This document shows positions 37,567-49,200 of a DNA stretch of 64,000 nt, one piece after another; positions within the stretch are counted from its first letter, which is position 1, and every line of letters begins with the position of its first letter. The position numbers and the translations under genes were made by a program. The stretch comes from Gordionus sp. m RMFG-2023 (lineage: Eukaryota; Nematomorpha; Gordioida; Chordodea; Parachordodidae). Location: contig NC_088779.1 of NCBI RefSeq assembly GCF_954871325.1, forward strand, positions 7,566,846 through 7,630,845, given 5' to 3'. Below the pieces are notes generated by a model. The model searched no databases, was not told the DNA's origin, and saw only the letters and a program-made list of their open reading frames with translations.

Positions 37567-38489
37567 AATATAATAGCGTAAATTTGAGTACAATTCATTA
37601 GCTAAGGCCTAATTTAAAGTTACCCAAGAAAAAATAATACGTTTGTTTTAAATTGAGCCCATTATGGTGAGATCCATGGTGCATGGGCAAACCCACCTCT
37701 AACAACATTCTTTAAATTGAGATATTCAGAAATTTTTCAATTGAATAAAATGATAAAATAGTGATTTATTTATTACAATATGATGAGTTCATTATTAAAA
37801 ACAAACATTTTAAAGTTACTTTTTAGGACAAACTAAAAAAAATTTTATTTCTCCTATAAAAATATATGATGAAATTCAAATTTTTTATAAACCGCATATT
37901 TCATAGCTGACAATGGTAAATTCAAATATACTAAAAATTTTCTTATCATTTTTGGAATAAAATACAGGGGGCTAAGCAACCCCGGTTTCATCTATGTTAT
38001 ATTTTTAGAAATTAAAATTTTATAGACCCATTACTCTGAATGCGTTTTTAAATATTTAAATATTTTTATTGTATAAATCTATCTAATAATTAGATAAAGC
38101 GGATATAACTTGTTAAGATTTAAACTATTATTAAAACTTCAAAACTTTATAATATATTTATGTTTTAGGAGTAGTAAATGAGGAGGCAGGGAAACAAAAA
38201 CACCTCTAGAATAACTATCTTAGTTCAAAACAAGTTTGTTAATAAGGAATGAATGTGTATATACTTTACTTAATAATCCAAATAACTCAGGGCTTTACGA
38301 TTAATTTCGTTTTTTCAATATACAACAAAGTTGATATGATGAACAATAAGAAATTTTTTTATTTGCATAATTCAATATAATATTTATGATGTATATATAT
38401 ATATTATCCGAATATATAAATTAAATATTAGAATTTTTGGAACATTAAATATAAAATAAATTATAAAAAGTTGTGGATGGGCATTAGTT
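37567..38489. other. 3' flank of the Id-like gene, no other gene seen
   Basis: AT-rich. On the minus strand it would hold the 3' UTR of the gene ending at 38490. Confidence 0.35.
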
Positions 38490-39320
38490 TTAAGAAAATT
38501 GATTAATAATTCCTGGACAATAACTTGAGTTAACGGATATAGTAGCCCACTTTGAACTAATATTTTCGAGAGAGGCATCGGAATACGATTTGTTTAGCTG
38601 GGAAATAGGGGAACCTCTTGACGAAGGATTGTTCATGATTTGGGTGACATCCTGGGGATATGGCGGAATTTCTAATATGTCCTGTAAATGATGGATATAG
38701 TCTATTGCATTTTTAAGGAGTTCAAATTTAGATGCATTATTATTATTGAATATGTCACGGCTTTCGGAAGCATCTTTGTTCACGTTATTTTCTTTGGTAT
38801 TATCGCACTCATTTCCACCACAATTATTATTGCCTATTTTATCGTCGGTGCTGGGAATCAAATGCATTAATCGATCGAAATAGCAATCCATTATAGAAAG
38901 GGCACTGGTATGGGTCACATTTCTTTCTCCAAAATCTAAGTCCTCCTCGTGGGAAGAAAATTTATCCAAATTTTCTCGATCGCCTCCAAATGGATTCTCG
39001 CGTGAATATGAATCTTCCTCCGGTAAAGACTGAGAATCATCGTGTAAATCGTTAGAATCGTCATCCGAAGTAACCAGTGTGAAAGGGAGGTAACGAGGCA
39101 AGTTACCCGCATCTGACATTGGAGAGATGTCTTTCAAATCATCTTCCTCACCCTTGATTCGTTTGGGAGGCTGAAATTTGTTGGAAATCGGGGATATTTG
39201 GTGTATTTTGGAGAAAAATGTAGGCTCAGTAATATCTTCTTCTAGGTTAGAATTATCTTCCCCCCTGGTATAACTTCCTATTCTCTCCCGAAACAATTTT
39301 TCATAATTAGTGCTGTCCAT
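38490..39320 (-). CDS. Id/extramacrochaetae-like HLH protein with enlarged loop
   Basis: Id proteins are HLH factors without a basic region that dimerise with bHLH activators and keep them off DNA. This single open exon of 276 codons has helix 1 at about residues 141-156 (LSIMDCYFDRLMHLIP, compare Id MNDCYSKLKELVP) and helix 2 at about 197-217 (SKFELLKNAIDYIHHLQDIL, compare Id SKMEILQHVIDYILDLQ). No basic stretch precedes helix 1; the region is acidic and serine-rich. The loop, normally near 10 residues, is about 40 and Asn/Asp-rich. N-terminal (140 residues) and C-terminal tails are low-complexity, and the protein is about twice the usual Id length. The start chosen is the first ATG of the frame. 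A family other than Id is possible because the similarity rests on the two helices. Confidence 0.78.
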   Translation of the reverse strand: MDSTNYEKLFRERIGSYTRGEDNSNLEEDITEPTFFSKIHQISPISNKFQPPKRIKGEEDDLKDISPMSDAGNLPRYLPFTLVTSDDDSNDLHDDSQSLPEEDSYSRENPFGGDRENLDKFSSHEEDLDFGERNVTHTSALSIMDCYFDRLMHLIPSTDDKIGNNNCGGNECDNTKENNVNKDASESRDIFNNNNASKFELLKNAIDYIHHLQDILEIPPYPQDVTQIMNNPSSRGSPISQLNKSYSDASLENISSKWATISVNSSYCPGIINQFS

Positions 39321-40259
39321 TGATACAATTTTTTTTTAACTTATTGATATAGAATTTCTTTAATTTTTAAGAAGGAAATAAAGAAAATACAAAATTAATA
39401 TATACTTTTGAACTGATATTTTATTTTTATAAAATATTAAATAAATATAATGAATAATTCATTTAAAAATATTATTAAGAGAAAAGAAATTGAGTAAGGT
39501 TTTTTTTATTTAATAAATTTAATTTTAATCCTCTTCGGGCGCCTTAAACAACTTTATGACACTTTTTATAAATTTAATAAAGATAAAAAAAATATATATA
39601 ATATACCGTAATTGATAGGTAAAAATAATTTGTAAATATATTAAAAATTATTTTTCTTTTTCAAAAAAAATAAAAAATTAATTACTAAAAATAAAATAAA
39701 TTATCACCAATCACATTAATTCGTATACATAGTTTTACAAGAAAACAAAAAATTCATATATTTATTACCATTATTAATATATATTTCTTTAAATATTCAG
39801 GTGCGCAAATCATTTACCTAAAAATAAATTTCTTATTTATTTATTTTTTATTCTCATAGTTATAAAATAAAATATTTTAAAAATTTTGCCGTCGAAATGT
39901 CGCCCGAATGACAATTACTTATTTTAATTTTTTTTTTTTAAATTTTATAATTATTTCCTTGGTAATAAAAAGTAAAAATAGATGAAAGTAATTAGTTTTT
40001 AATTGAAAGTGAAAATGAGAACGATTGAAATTACCTGAGAAATTTTTGATTTTTATGTACTAAAAATTTTTTTATTATTTATTATGGCATTAACCTTCAT
40101 AATCAATTTCCTATACCTTTTTTCTTACAAGTTTAAATCGAATAATGTCATTTTTGTTAAACTCTTTCCCTAACGAAGCCTAAAAAATTTTTTTTATCGA
40201 AATTAATATTCTATATAACAATTATTATTTTGATAAATTTTTTTACTAAGTTTTTTTCT
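39321..40259. other. Upstream region of the Id-like gene, no gene seen
   Basis: Very AT-rich with long T and A runs. It should include the promoter of the minus-strand gene, but no element stands out. Confidence 0.35.
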
Positions 40260-41396
40260 TTAACCCTTTAAAGTTCGACTTTTTAAAATAAAACTAAAAA
40301 AAATTTTTTATCAAAAATCTTCATTTATACACACCAAGGATGTAAAATTTTTATTTCGACTTTTATTTCATAGTATACAGGTAAAAAAAAAATCATGATA
40401 CAATTTGGCATCATTGAGCGAAATGTATGTATATAAAAAAACATTTATTTATAGAAACTTTTGGCCAATGCCCTAAATTATCAAATCTAACGTCAGTTAT
40501 TATCTGAGGTAACTTAGATCCTTTTTGTATTTTAGGATTTTCATCTTTTACAAATTTTACTTGCCATTAACAAGGCAGGAACTATTTGTGATTTAAATGT
40601 TATGTCTTATAAAAAAAATTTCATTTTTTTGAAGTAATGTCTTCGATACAATAACCATGCATTCACAATGCAGGTATCTATCAAATGAAATATTATTCGA
40701 AGTGATAGGTGTTGGAATATTATTTGGGGGATTAGAAAATTTTCTAGAAAATGTTGTATCAAATGATTCAATATTTTTTAATACCCAATTACTACTGAGA
40801 TTAGGAAAACTAGGACCTTCATGAACATTATTAAGTTCTATGTGGAGTGCATTTATGGGTGAATCTATATCTATATTGTCAATAGGATGATCAAAATTAT
40901 CCTCATTATTATCAATATCTGTTTCCGAAATATCACCTTCAATTATAATTATTTTATTTGACATCTATAAAAAATAACATTTATTCAATGTTAATTTATT
41001 AAATTCACAATGAGTTAATTTGGCATCATAATTTTAAAATTATATTTACAAAAATAATTAAAATTCTAAAAAATTATAAATTCATGATGACATATTTGAA
41101 TATTTTGTCTTCTTTATAAAATAAACAGTTTTCAAAATTTTTCAATTAAAATATATTTAAATAATATGTAAAATCAAGTAATTCAGAAAAAATTGAAACG
41201 GAAATATAGTCAAAATATACATAATAATAAAATAAAAACAAAAGTATATTTTTTTTTATTATTGATAAAATACGATTGAATACATTTGTATATTTATTTA
41301 AAAATGTTAAATTAAATCATTGGGTGGTTTTAAACGTTAAAAAATAACATTCAATATGATGATGTCAAATTAGCTCACAGGACTCTAAAGGGTTAA
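40260..41396. mobile_element. piggyBac-like element, internally deleted
   Basis: Flanked by TTAA at 40260-40263 and 41393-41396, with inverted ends TTAACCCTTTAAAGTTC and, on the other strand, TTAACCCTTTAGAGTCC. TTAA targets and CCCT-led termini are the piggyBac hallmark. Subterminal AATTTGGCATCAT (about 40402) and AATTTGACATCATC (reverse strand, about 41360) are also inverted. At 1137 bp it is too short for a whole transposase and keeps only an N-terminal-like frame. Confidence 0.8.
40593..40964 (-). pseudogene. Probable piggyBac transposase N-terminal fragment
   Basis: A 123-codon minus-strand frame starts with MSNKIIII, is rich in Asp/Glu/Asn for about 60 residues, then has SSNWVLKNIESFDTTFSRKF and SNPPNNIPTP. 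An acidic N-terminus followed by a Trp/Phe/Pro-rich stretch is usual before the catalytic domain of piggyBac transposases. The DDD catalytic domain and Cys-rich tail are absent. The assignment rests mostly on its place within piggyBac-type ends. Confidence 0.5.
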
Positions 41397-42049
41397 GAAT
41401 AAAATAGAATTATAATCAAATGAGTTAAGAAAATTGTTTATGCCACTTTTATTTCAAATTTTAATAATTATGTTCAACAAATATACTTTATATTATATTG
41501 AAATAAATTTTAGCTATTTAATCCAACAAAACAATACTCAAAATAACCGCCTTGCTAAATTACCTAATTAAGATTTTTTTTAGGCATCATTATTATAACA
41601 CTTTTAAATTTTAAAGCATATTTTAGTAGTAAATATCTCTTTTGTTTTCAATATTATATTTTCGACTCACCACCTGTAATTCATTTGTATATTTTATATC
41701 ATAATAGTCCACCTATTATTATAAAGATCCAAAACACGTGGAGATAAATATTTATAAATGTTTTTTAATTTTTTAAATTCATTTCCATCTTCTTTTTTTC
41801 TAGGAAGGCCATCCTTAAGTCTTTTGCAAAATAGTTCTTTAATAAAATTCATGGAATTTAACTTTGGGGTCCTATAAGACTCCACAAAGATATCGAATGA
41901 TAGCTGGTATAAATTCATCTTTACTAAAGCCATGATAATTATTTTTGTTTAAACTCTAAATGAGTTAGGCCCATTTCATTCGAAACGGACTAAAAGAACA
42001 ATCAAACGTACATGGCCATTATATGTATGTACATAAATACGAATTGAAT
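41397..42049. other. Spacer with one unassigned short frame
   Basis: Holds a 79-codon minus-strand frame (41694-41933, starting MALVKMNLYQLSFDIF) that is lysine-rich and matches nothing I recognise. It could be an exon, a transposon fragment or chance. Confidence 0.25.
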
Positions 42050-42595
42050 ATTTGCAATATTCGCAAATGCCGAATATTCGATTCGAAAATTAAATTCTCA
42101 AAAATGGATTATTTAAAAAATTTACAATTTTTAATATTTACAAATTATAAGAATAATCGAGAAAATTTTATCCGGGATAGGTTCTCAAATCGCTAAAACA
42201 AATATTGGGAATATCCCATATATCTCCTAGAAAATTCTAAAAGTAATATTGATGAAAATTATTAAATAGATGCTACGGAAGTAAACACATCAATTTAAAT
42301 GGAGTTTTAAAAAAAAATCGCTGGATGTATTGTTCCCAGAATTGGGAACAACATTTGGGAATATAAATAAAAATTCCCTCATTTTTAGAGATTTTTTTTT
42401 AAAAAAATACTCTATTTAAATACAAGTGTTTACTTTCATAGCATCTATTAGTAAAAATTTCAAATTTACTTTAAAAATTTTCTAGAAGATATAAGCGAGA
42501 TTTTCATTTTTGGTTTATACCGATTTAAAACGGGAACCATTCGTATTCGATTTGAATACTTCGAATCGAATAAGGAATAATTCATTTTAGGTATA
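42050..42595. mobile_element. Large fold-back element
   Basis: Left-arm blocks (AATAGATGCTACGGAAGTAAA, and GGAGTTTT followed by an A-run) reappear inverted on the right (TTTACTTTCATAGCATCTATT, and TTTTTTTAAAAAAATACTC). The arms are about 100 bp or more. The centre is itself palindromic (TTCCCAGAATTGGGAA). ATTCGATTCGAA-type motifs bound both sides. No coding. Confidence 0.6.
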
Positions 42596-43850
42596 ATAAC
42601 TATTAGACAAAAAATTTCATTATACCATCTAAGCAATTTTTTGCAAAAATGAAATATATATACAAAATTTTTTTTTTTAAGAATTGTTAGAAAAAACTAG
42701 GAATAAAAAAGCCAATTGAGGTGGGGAAGGGTATTGTTTTTTTAAAGAAATTCTAAATTTCTTATCACTAAAATTTATTATGGCAATATTTTATCACAAA
42801 TTTTTCATTATGACGATAATTTTATAATTCGCGCATTTATTTGATTTTTTTAAAAATTAATTTTGAGTGTATATAAAAATTTTATTAAAATAATTTTTAA
42901 GCATTGTTATTTGTTCTGCTTTAAGTTTTTTATCATCTCTAGTTAGAATAGAACCCTTATTTGTTATAGCTTGTTAAAAAAAAATGTAAAACATGATCTA
43001 GTCTGTAGAATATTTGAATCATTTGAGTTTGACTCTTCCATCTAAGAAAATTGTCTAAACTTATAAAATGTGTTTCCAAAAAAAATTGTATTTTATATTT
43101 TTTTAAATAATAATATACTCATTTTTCTCACGATAATGTAACCCTCATTTTTACCTTATATTATATTATACAAAAATATATAATAATTATATTCAAAAAA
43201 TACTTTCGCGAAAAAATGAGGTATATAGTAGGTATGTTCTTGTTTTGAGGTCAAATTATGATTACACCTTATTTTTATATAATGTTTATATTTATGATAT
43301 ATATAAATATAAGAAAACATGAAAACTTATTATACTATAATATTAATAATATTTTAATCGTTATAATATCATAAAAAAAAATGTATTGCATTGTATGAAA
43401 ATTATATTTATTATGTCTAATTTCAATCGCAGAATTATTATATTTCTTAAACAACACTTTTTTATCTTATAGTAATAACTTTATACATAAGGCTATATAT
43501 GTAGTAATACATTTAATAAAAAAAGATATTTGACTTTAAAACAATATAATTTCATATTAAAAAGTGTTTAAAATTTATATCTCGACACCTGTGTAATGTA
43601 AAACATATCGGCTAATTAATTTTCTCACATATATACGCGACCTTATAATATTATTTATAAACAGGCCTACTCTTTGAAAGTTGAATCTTTTCTAAAAAAG
43701 AAAAATATTTAATTAGCAGCCTGGGTTGAAAATTTTCGACTAAAATGTATAAGGCCAAAATTAGTTTTTGAATATAAATACAAAATACATTTTTAAAAAA
43801 CTATATTTTCCTGCAAGAAAAATTTAAAAAAAAGTATTTAAACTATAGAT
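42596..43850. other. AT-rich tract, no gene seen
   Basis: No repeats with clear ends and no coding frames recognised. Confidence 0.35.
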
Positions 43851-44340
43851 CTGCATTGGATTAATTTTTGAAAACCGGCCCGATCCCGAACAAATTTTCT
43901 TTATTTACCCCGAAAAGCCCGGCCCGAAATTCAAATAAAAATTATTTGTCCGCCTGGCCCCCATCCGAATTTTATTAAATATAGAAAAAATTCAATCTAA
44001 TTTTAATTGTAAAATAAAAATAGTACTCTACAATTTATTAATGATGTCTTGATTCTTGCAAATTTAAAATATATCAATTTATTTTACAAAATTGAATGAT
44101 ATAACATTTAAACAGATGGTTTTGAGTCGATTTTTAAAGGGCTAAACTCAATATTTTATCCATAAAAATATTAGGCAAGCCTTTCGGTTGTCATAGATGG
44201 TACACAGGTTTAAACTTTTATCTAAATCTAGAAGCGTAGGCAATATCTTTATGGCTAAAATATTGAGTTAACCGCTTTTAAAAATTGGCTCAAATCAAGG
44301 CGTTTAACAACACTAACCCAGCCCAACCCAGTTAATTTTT
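43851..44340. repeat. GGCCCGG-rich repeat, TIR type 2, split by a family K MITE
   Basis: The left end AGATCTGCATTGGATTAATT, the CCGGCCCGATCCCGA block and the AT middle match the copies at 11036 and 25695. The right side resumes with CCCAGCCCAACCCAG after the MITE at about 44100-44315. Confidence 0.6.
44100..44315. mobile_element. Family K MITE nested in a GGCCCGG repeat
   Basis: Left arm GAGTCGATTTTTAAAGGGCT and right arm ending AGGCGTTTAACAACACTA, with the family's CTCAATATTTTATCCATAAA interior. The left tip is worn. Confidence 0.7.
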
Positions 44341-44823
44341 AAAGATAGGTATAGGAGGTTTTAATTTAAATACAAATACCCTTTTTAGAAATATATATTT
44401 TTTTTTTACTCTCTTATTTAGAAAAAAATCCTTTGACTATGGAATTACATAAATTAATTCTTAGTTATATGATATAAGTAAAATTAGGCATTCATCAAGT
44501 AATGTAACTCATAATTTATCTATATGCGAAAACCCATATATTGAAATGAAATAGAGATTCAAACATGTGGATTATTATAAATTTTAATTTATTATTAAAT
44601 AAATGAAAGATAATAGGCAATTAGAGCTAAAAAAGATACATTTATAAGATTAAGATATAATTATTTTATTTAAGATGGAGTATAAAATTTAGACAATGAA
44701 AAGTCTCCATTTTTTTTAGTTTAGCACAGATTTTATAGTGCTTTTTACTTCATTGTTGGTAAAATAAGGTATTTTGAAGAAGTTTTCCTCTAATATGGTT
44801 ATATAAATTTTAAAGAATACGGA

Positions 44824-45034
44824 TAGTGTTGCGTGGCTCTTTAAAAAAAACGGCCCGATTAAGATTTTAGATAAAATATTATTATGTAAGCCTGGATATT
44901 TTACTCATCGGTGGCAGCAAAGCTTAGACCTCTATTTGTAAAATCCTGAGGCATACATATATTATTTAGGCCAAAATCTTAATCAGGTCCTTTTTAAAAA
45001 TCGGCCCCAAATCGGGCCGTTAAAAAAAGCACTA
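44824..45034. mobile_element. Family K MITE, CCCGAT variant
   Basis: Starts TAGTGTTGCGTGGCTC and ends GGGCCGTTAAAAAAAGCACTA. Internal CGGCCCGATTAAGATTTTAG is mirrored on the right. This variant resembles the copy at 4372 more than that at 24208. Confidence 0.75.
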
Positions 45035-47439
45035 GATCTAAGAGGTTTTTTCGTATATACTCTGCAAAATAAATATCTTAGAAAATACCATTAAATTACT
45101 TAGGAAAACTATTTAACTTTGTATTTCCAAATATTCAAATGTCGCAACGAATTTTTAAAAATGAATAAATCATCCATTCTTTATCATCCTATATATTAGA
45201 AATCTAATTTCAATAGTGAAACAGAATTTGGTTATTTATTGCAGGTTCGTCAAATTTATTTCCAAAGAGAAACAATTAAATAAATACATTTCCAAAACAT
45301 TTGAGAATTTCGAAAGTTTCTAAAATTTAAAACTTTTTGTTAAAATTTTAAAATTTGTGAAAGTTTTGAAACTTTTCGAAAATAAATGTTAACTTTTAGC
45401 CACAGCTTAAGGAATAAGTTATCAAAATGAAATTATACATATGTTTGAAGTTTTAAATGTTATGAATTCGTGGGCTGGCACCAAATCGTTGTTTAGACTT
45501 CGCATCATTATATTGTTATCAATAAAAATTGTATTTTGTTATATATTTTTTTCTTTCTTTCTTGATTAAAAGTGGTAGGAGTGTTAACAAATTTTAAAAT
45601 ATAACGGCTATGAGGTGGGTATATTTCTTAGCGTATCTTGTCTAAATAGCTTAAGTGGGGAGGAGGGTAGAGGAGTCACGACTTTGTTACTACAATTTTT
45701 TCAAATAATGAATTCCATAATTCTATAATTACTTTTATGAAGAGTATTTCATTTTATAATTTTAAAATAGACTTCATTTGAAGATATTTTACTTTTATTA
45801 AAGCTAATTTCTAAGTGTTGTTAAATTACTTAACCTAATTACTGTTATAAGTTACATTATTTCCGAAAGTTATTAGTGACAGTTAAATTTTTAAAAGTAA
45901 ATTATTGCATTATAAAAAATAAATTTTACCTCATTTTTTAGTATAACTTTTCTTATTAAACAAAATATTTACAAATTTTATTCAAAATTTTTATTGAAAA
46001 TAGAATTTAATTTAAATAATAATTTCGCTAAATATACCCTATAAATATTTGTATTGATAATATATATATATTTGCACCAGAAAAATATATAAATGACAGA
46101 ATGTAATAATTATTTTTTATAACAATTTAAGCTTTATAATTTTTATTTGACTTTAACAATAAATTATTTCCAAAATTTATGTCTAAATTTGTGCCAGTTT
46201 TTCGCCAAAGATTCTTCCCTAGATAGAATAAACAAGTTCTACAATATGTATGTGAGACATATATTTAATAAAAAGTAGTTTTGAATTTGGAAATTTATCA
46301 TATAGAGATAATAAATGAAATGTATATCATCATATTATAAAAAATAGCCTGAAAAGTAACTAGTCATCTTTTCGTTATATTAACAGATAATGTCCTACAT
46401 CTTTTCAAACTTAATAGTAACATTAGTCTTTTCATCATGAGAATTTACCTTTTGTAATCTAAAATGATCCTATTTGAAGTGATGATTTTAGTATATATAT
46501 AACTTTTATCGTGGGTATTAATACATTATGTAATGATAGCAATTATCTTGGATATTACTATCACCTTGGATGCTAGTGGGAGAAAACTCAACATATTAAT
46601 ATTGTTACAGGATTACTCGTGTTGTCAGGGGCATTTGACCCTACAATTATCTTGAATATTCATGCCAGACCTGCTTAATCTATGGAAAGCGCATAACGTT
46701 AATAATAACATCGTGAGAAAACGTTCTTCAATATCATTTGATTAAAAATTAGCATTTGAATATAAACTGTCTGAGGTTAACATTAATAAAATAAACACAT
46801 CCGACTCGTAAAAATATGATATTATAACGATTAATAATTTGTAATTTACGATTAGATTTTAATAAAATTTGAGAAATATGTAATTTAACAAATAATTTCA
46901 CACGAATGTGCTATATAAAAAAAATGTGAATACATTTTGTCTCGCGTAATCCCGTTTATAAACAATTGTAACTTTGAAATCCAGCAAAAAGATTTGTAGT
47001 ATGCGACAGCTTTGTGTTATTAATTTAATATTGATAATTTAAATGTTAATAGTTAATTTTTACAATATTCGTTACTTTAACGGTGCCATTCGTTACATTG
47101 CTTTTATACGTTACTCCATACTAATAAATGTTATTAATTCGCTAGGTAACGCTAAATTGTCTGACTCATATAGACTTGATTATTAAATTTGATCATTTAA
47201 ATCTTGGTTTCACTTATTAATTTTTTACTTCATTTTTATATTTATTTGTTTTTCTATACAATTTCTCTTAATTTTACACGTTATTTAATCGATACATTTG
47301 AGTTATCAATTAGTTACATGTTGTGTTGCCATCACTCAATATTGAATTTATTTTAATTGTTAATTTTTGCCAGAGTTTGGAACCAGAAAAAGGAATATTT
47401 TTTTAAAATATATAGTAACCAGAACCGGAACTAGTGCCT
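45035..47439. other. AT-rich tract, no gene seen
   Basis: Contains a small fold-back at about 45300-45395 (AAAGTTTCTAAAATTT with its complement). No gene recognised. Confidence 0.35.
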
Positions 47440-49200
47440 AGCTTATTTAATTAAATTTAGTTTGACTTTGACATGATCCGTTAATCGGCTTTGTTTAGGT
47501 TGTTCTGGATTCAGTTCGGGCGTGTGTCCTAATTTAATCGGTCAATTTTAGCTTAACATGGCATGCAATAGCTTGATCGTCTAAGCTAAGATTGATTTTA
47601 CTTGTCTTGATCACTCAATATGGCTCGTCTTCTGGATTGATCGTTTCAACTTCTCAAGCATCGACTGTTAGCTTATTTTAAATTTATTAATTCGATATCG
47701 CATTTATTTGATCTGTAAGGATTAACTTTGTTTCAAATCGGATCGGCTTTTATCTTGTTCTAGCCCAATTAAATAGGTACACCTTGATTTCCTCCAAATC
47801 GATCAGCTCGGTTTTGATATGCCCTAGCTAGACACGTTAAGAACAATTTGTCCCGCATTTATTTGATACGGCATGACTTGCCCTGGCATAAGCGGTTTGG
47901 ATCAGATTAGCCTTGTTTGTCTTATCTTGATCATTCTATACGGATTGTACCTAGATTGATTAGCTCTGTTCCATTTTTTAGGTATGGATTGCATAGCAAT
48001 ATTGTCTTTACTATATAAAATAGGCTTGGCTTTGTTTGAAATGACTAGAATTGTCCCGGCTTAATTAGCTAGGTTTGCTTGTTTATTCTTGTTTTATCTT
48101 GATTGGTTCGATACTGCTTGGCTTTATACAAATTGTTCTACTCTATCCGGTATTTCCTGGATAGATCGGCTCAGTAAATCTGTCCTGCCTTTGCTGCATG
48201 GCTTGTCAAGACTTGAGCGGCTGGGCTTAGATTGGGCAAGTTTGAGTTATCTATATAATTCGGTATGGCTTGTCTCCTGAAATTGATCAGCTTGGTCATA
48301 TAATGTATTAATTGGGTTCTTGATTGGATAGCCATATTTCCTTTGCTTGATCAAATAGGCTTTGCTTTGCTTAAAATGATATGAATTGTCCTAGCTTAAT
48401 CGGCTAGGTATCGATAAATCTGTTTATTCTTGTTCAATTTTGATTAACTTCTGCATGACTATATTCGAGATCCTCTCTGTTCGGCATGCCCTGGCTAGAT
48501 CAGCTTAGTACCGACTGTCCTGCCTTTGTTTAATATGGCATGACCTGTCCTGGCATAAGCGGTTGGGACTTATCTTGATCATTCGGTACAACTTGATTCC
48601 TGATATAAGCTCTGTTCGGCTTGTCAAGTAATGTGAGGGTTCTAGATTGTTAATTGTATTTACTTGAACGGGGCTTTGCCTTAATGGTTAAGAGGTGTCT
48701 TGACATAATCAACTGAGTTCAGATTGGTTTTTTCTTGCTTTATCTTGTTTAGTTCGATACTACTTATTTTTATCCAAATTGATCGACTCAGTACGATATG
48801 TCCTAGATGAATCCACTAGGTACAATCTGTGCTGTCGTCTATGAATGATATAGCATGGCTTGCTCTAGCTTGAGCGGCTGGGATTAGATTGACCAAGTTT
48901 GTGCTATATAGATCATTCGGTACGGCTTGCCACCTGGAATTGATCAGCTCTCGATTCGAGTTGTTATGAATTAATCGGGTTCAAGATTGAATAGCTAAAT
49001 TGAATTTATGGTCTGGCTTGTCCTTGCTTGATCGACAGGTTTGGATTGACTTTCTGTTTATTTTTTATCTTACTATCCATATTGTGGTCAGCATGCATTC
49101 GATGGTTGGTACACTCTGTTTTATCTTAGCTCGATATGGAATAATTTCTCCAAGTTTGAGCTGCTGAGATTAGATTGGCTTCTTATCATTATCGTTTTCA
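47440..49200. repeat. Degenerate satellite, higher-order period about 320-335 bp
   Basis: Composition shifts here to G/T-rich on the plus strand. A block of the type CTGTCCTGCCTTTG ... GGCATGACTTG ... AAGCGGTTGGGA ... TTGATCATTCGGTACGGCTTG recurs at about 47840, 48176, 48512 and 48809, and weakly at 49120. Another block (AAATAGGCTT(T/G)GCTTTG ... TTAATCGGCTAGGTA) recurs at about 48021, 48354 and 48668. Inside each unit, short motifs such as TTGATCGGCT and GGCTTGTCCTGGCT repeat about every 20-45 bp, so the long unit probably grew from shorter ones. The 63-codon frame inside is incidental. Confidence 0.75.

Noticed and set aside
41694-41933. A 79-codon lysine-rich minus-strand frame
   Set aside because: Reasonable composition but no homology I recognise, no splice context and transposon neighbours on both sides. 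Left unassigned.
48089-48280. A 63-codon frame in the 48-kb region
   Set aside because: It lies wholly inside the satellite and follows its repeat units, so it is incidental.
47440-49200. Possible CRISPR-like array
   Set aside because: The repeats are degenerate, of variable spacing and nested at two scales, and the context is a eukaryotic genome. A satellite explains them better.
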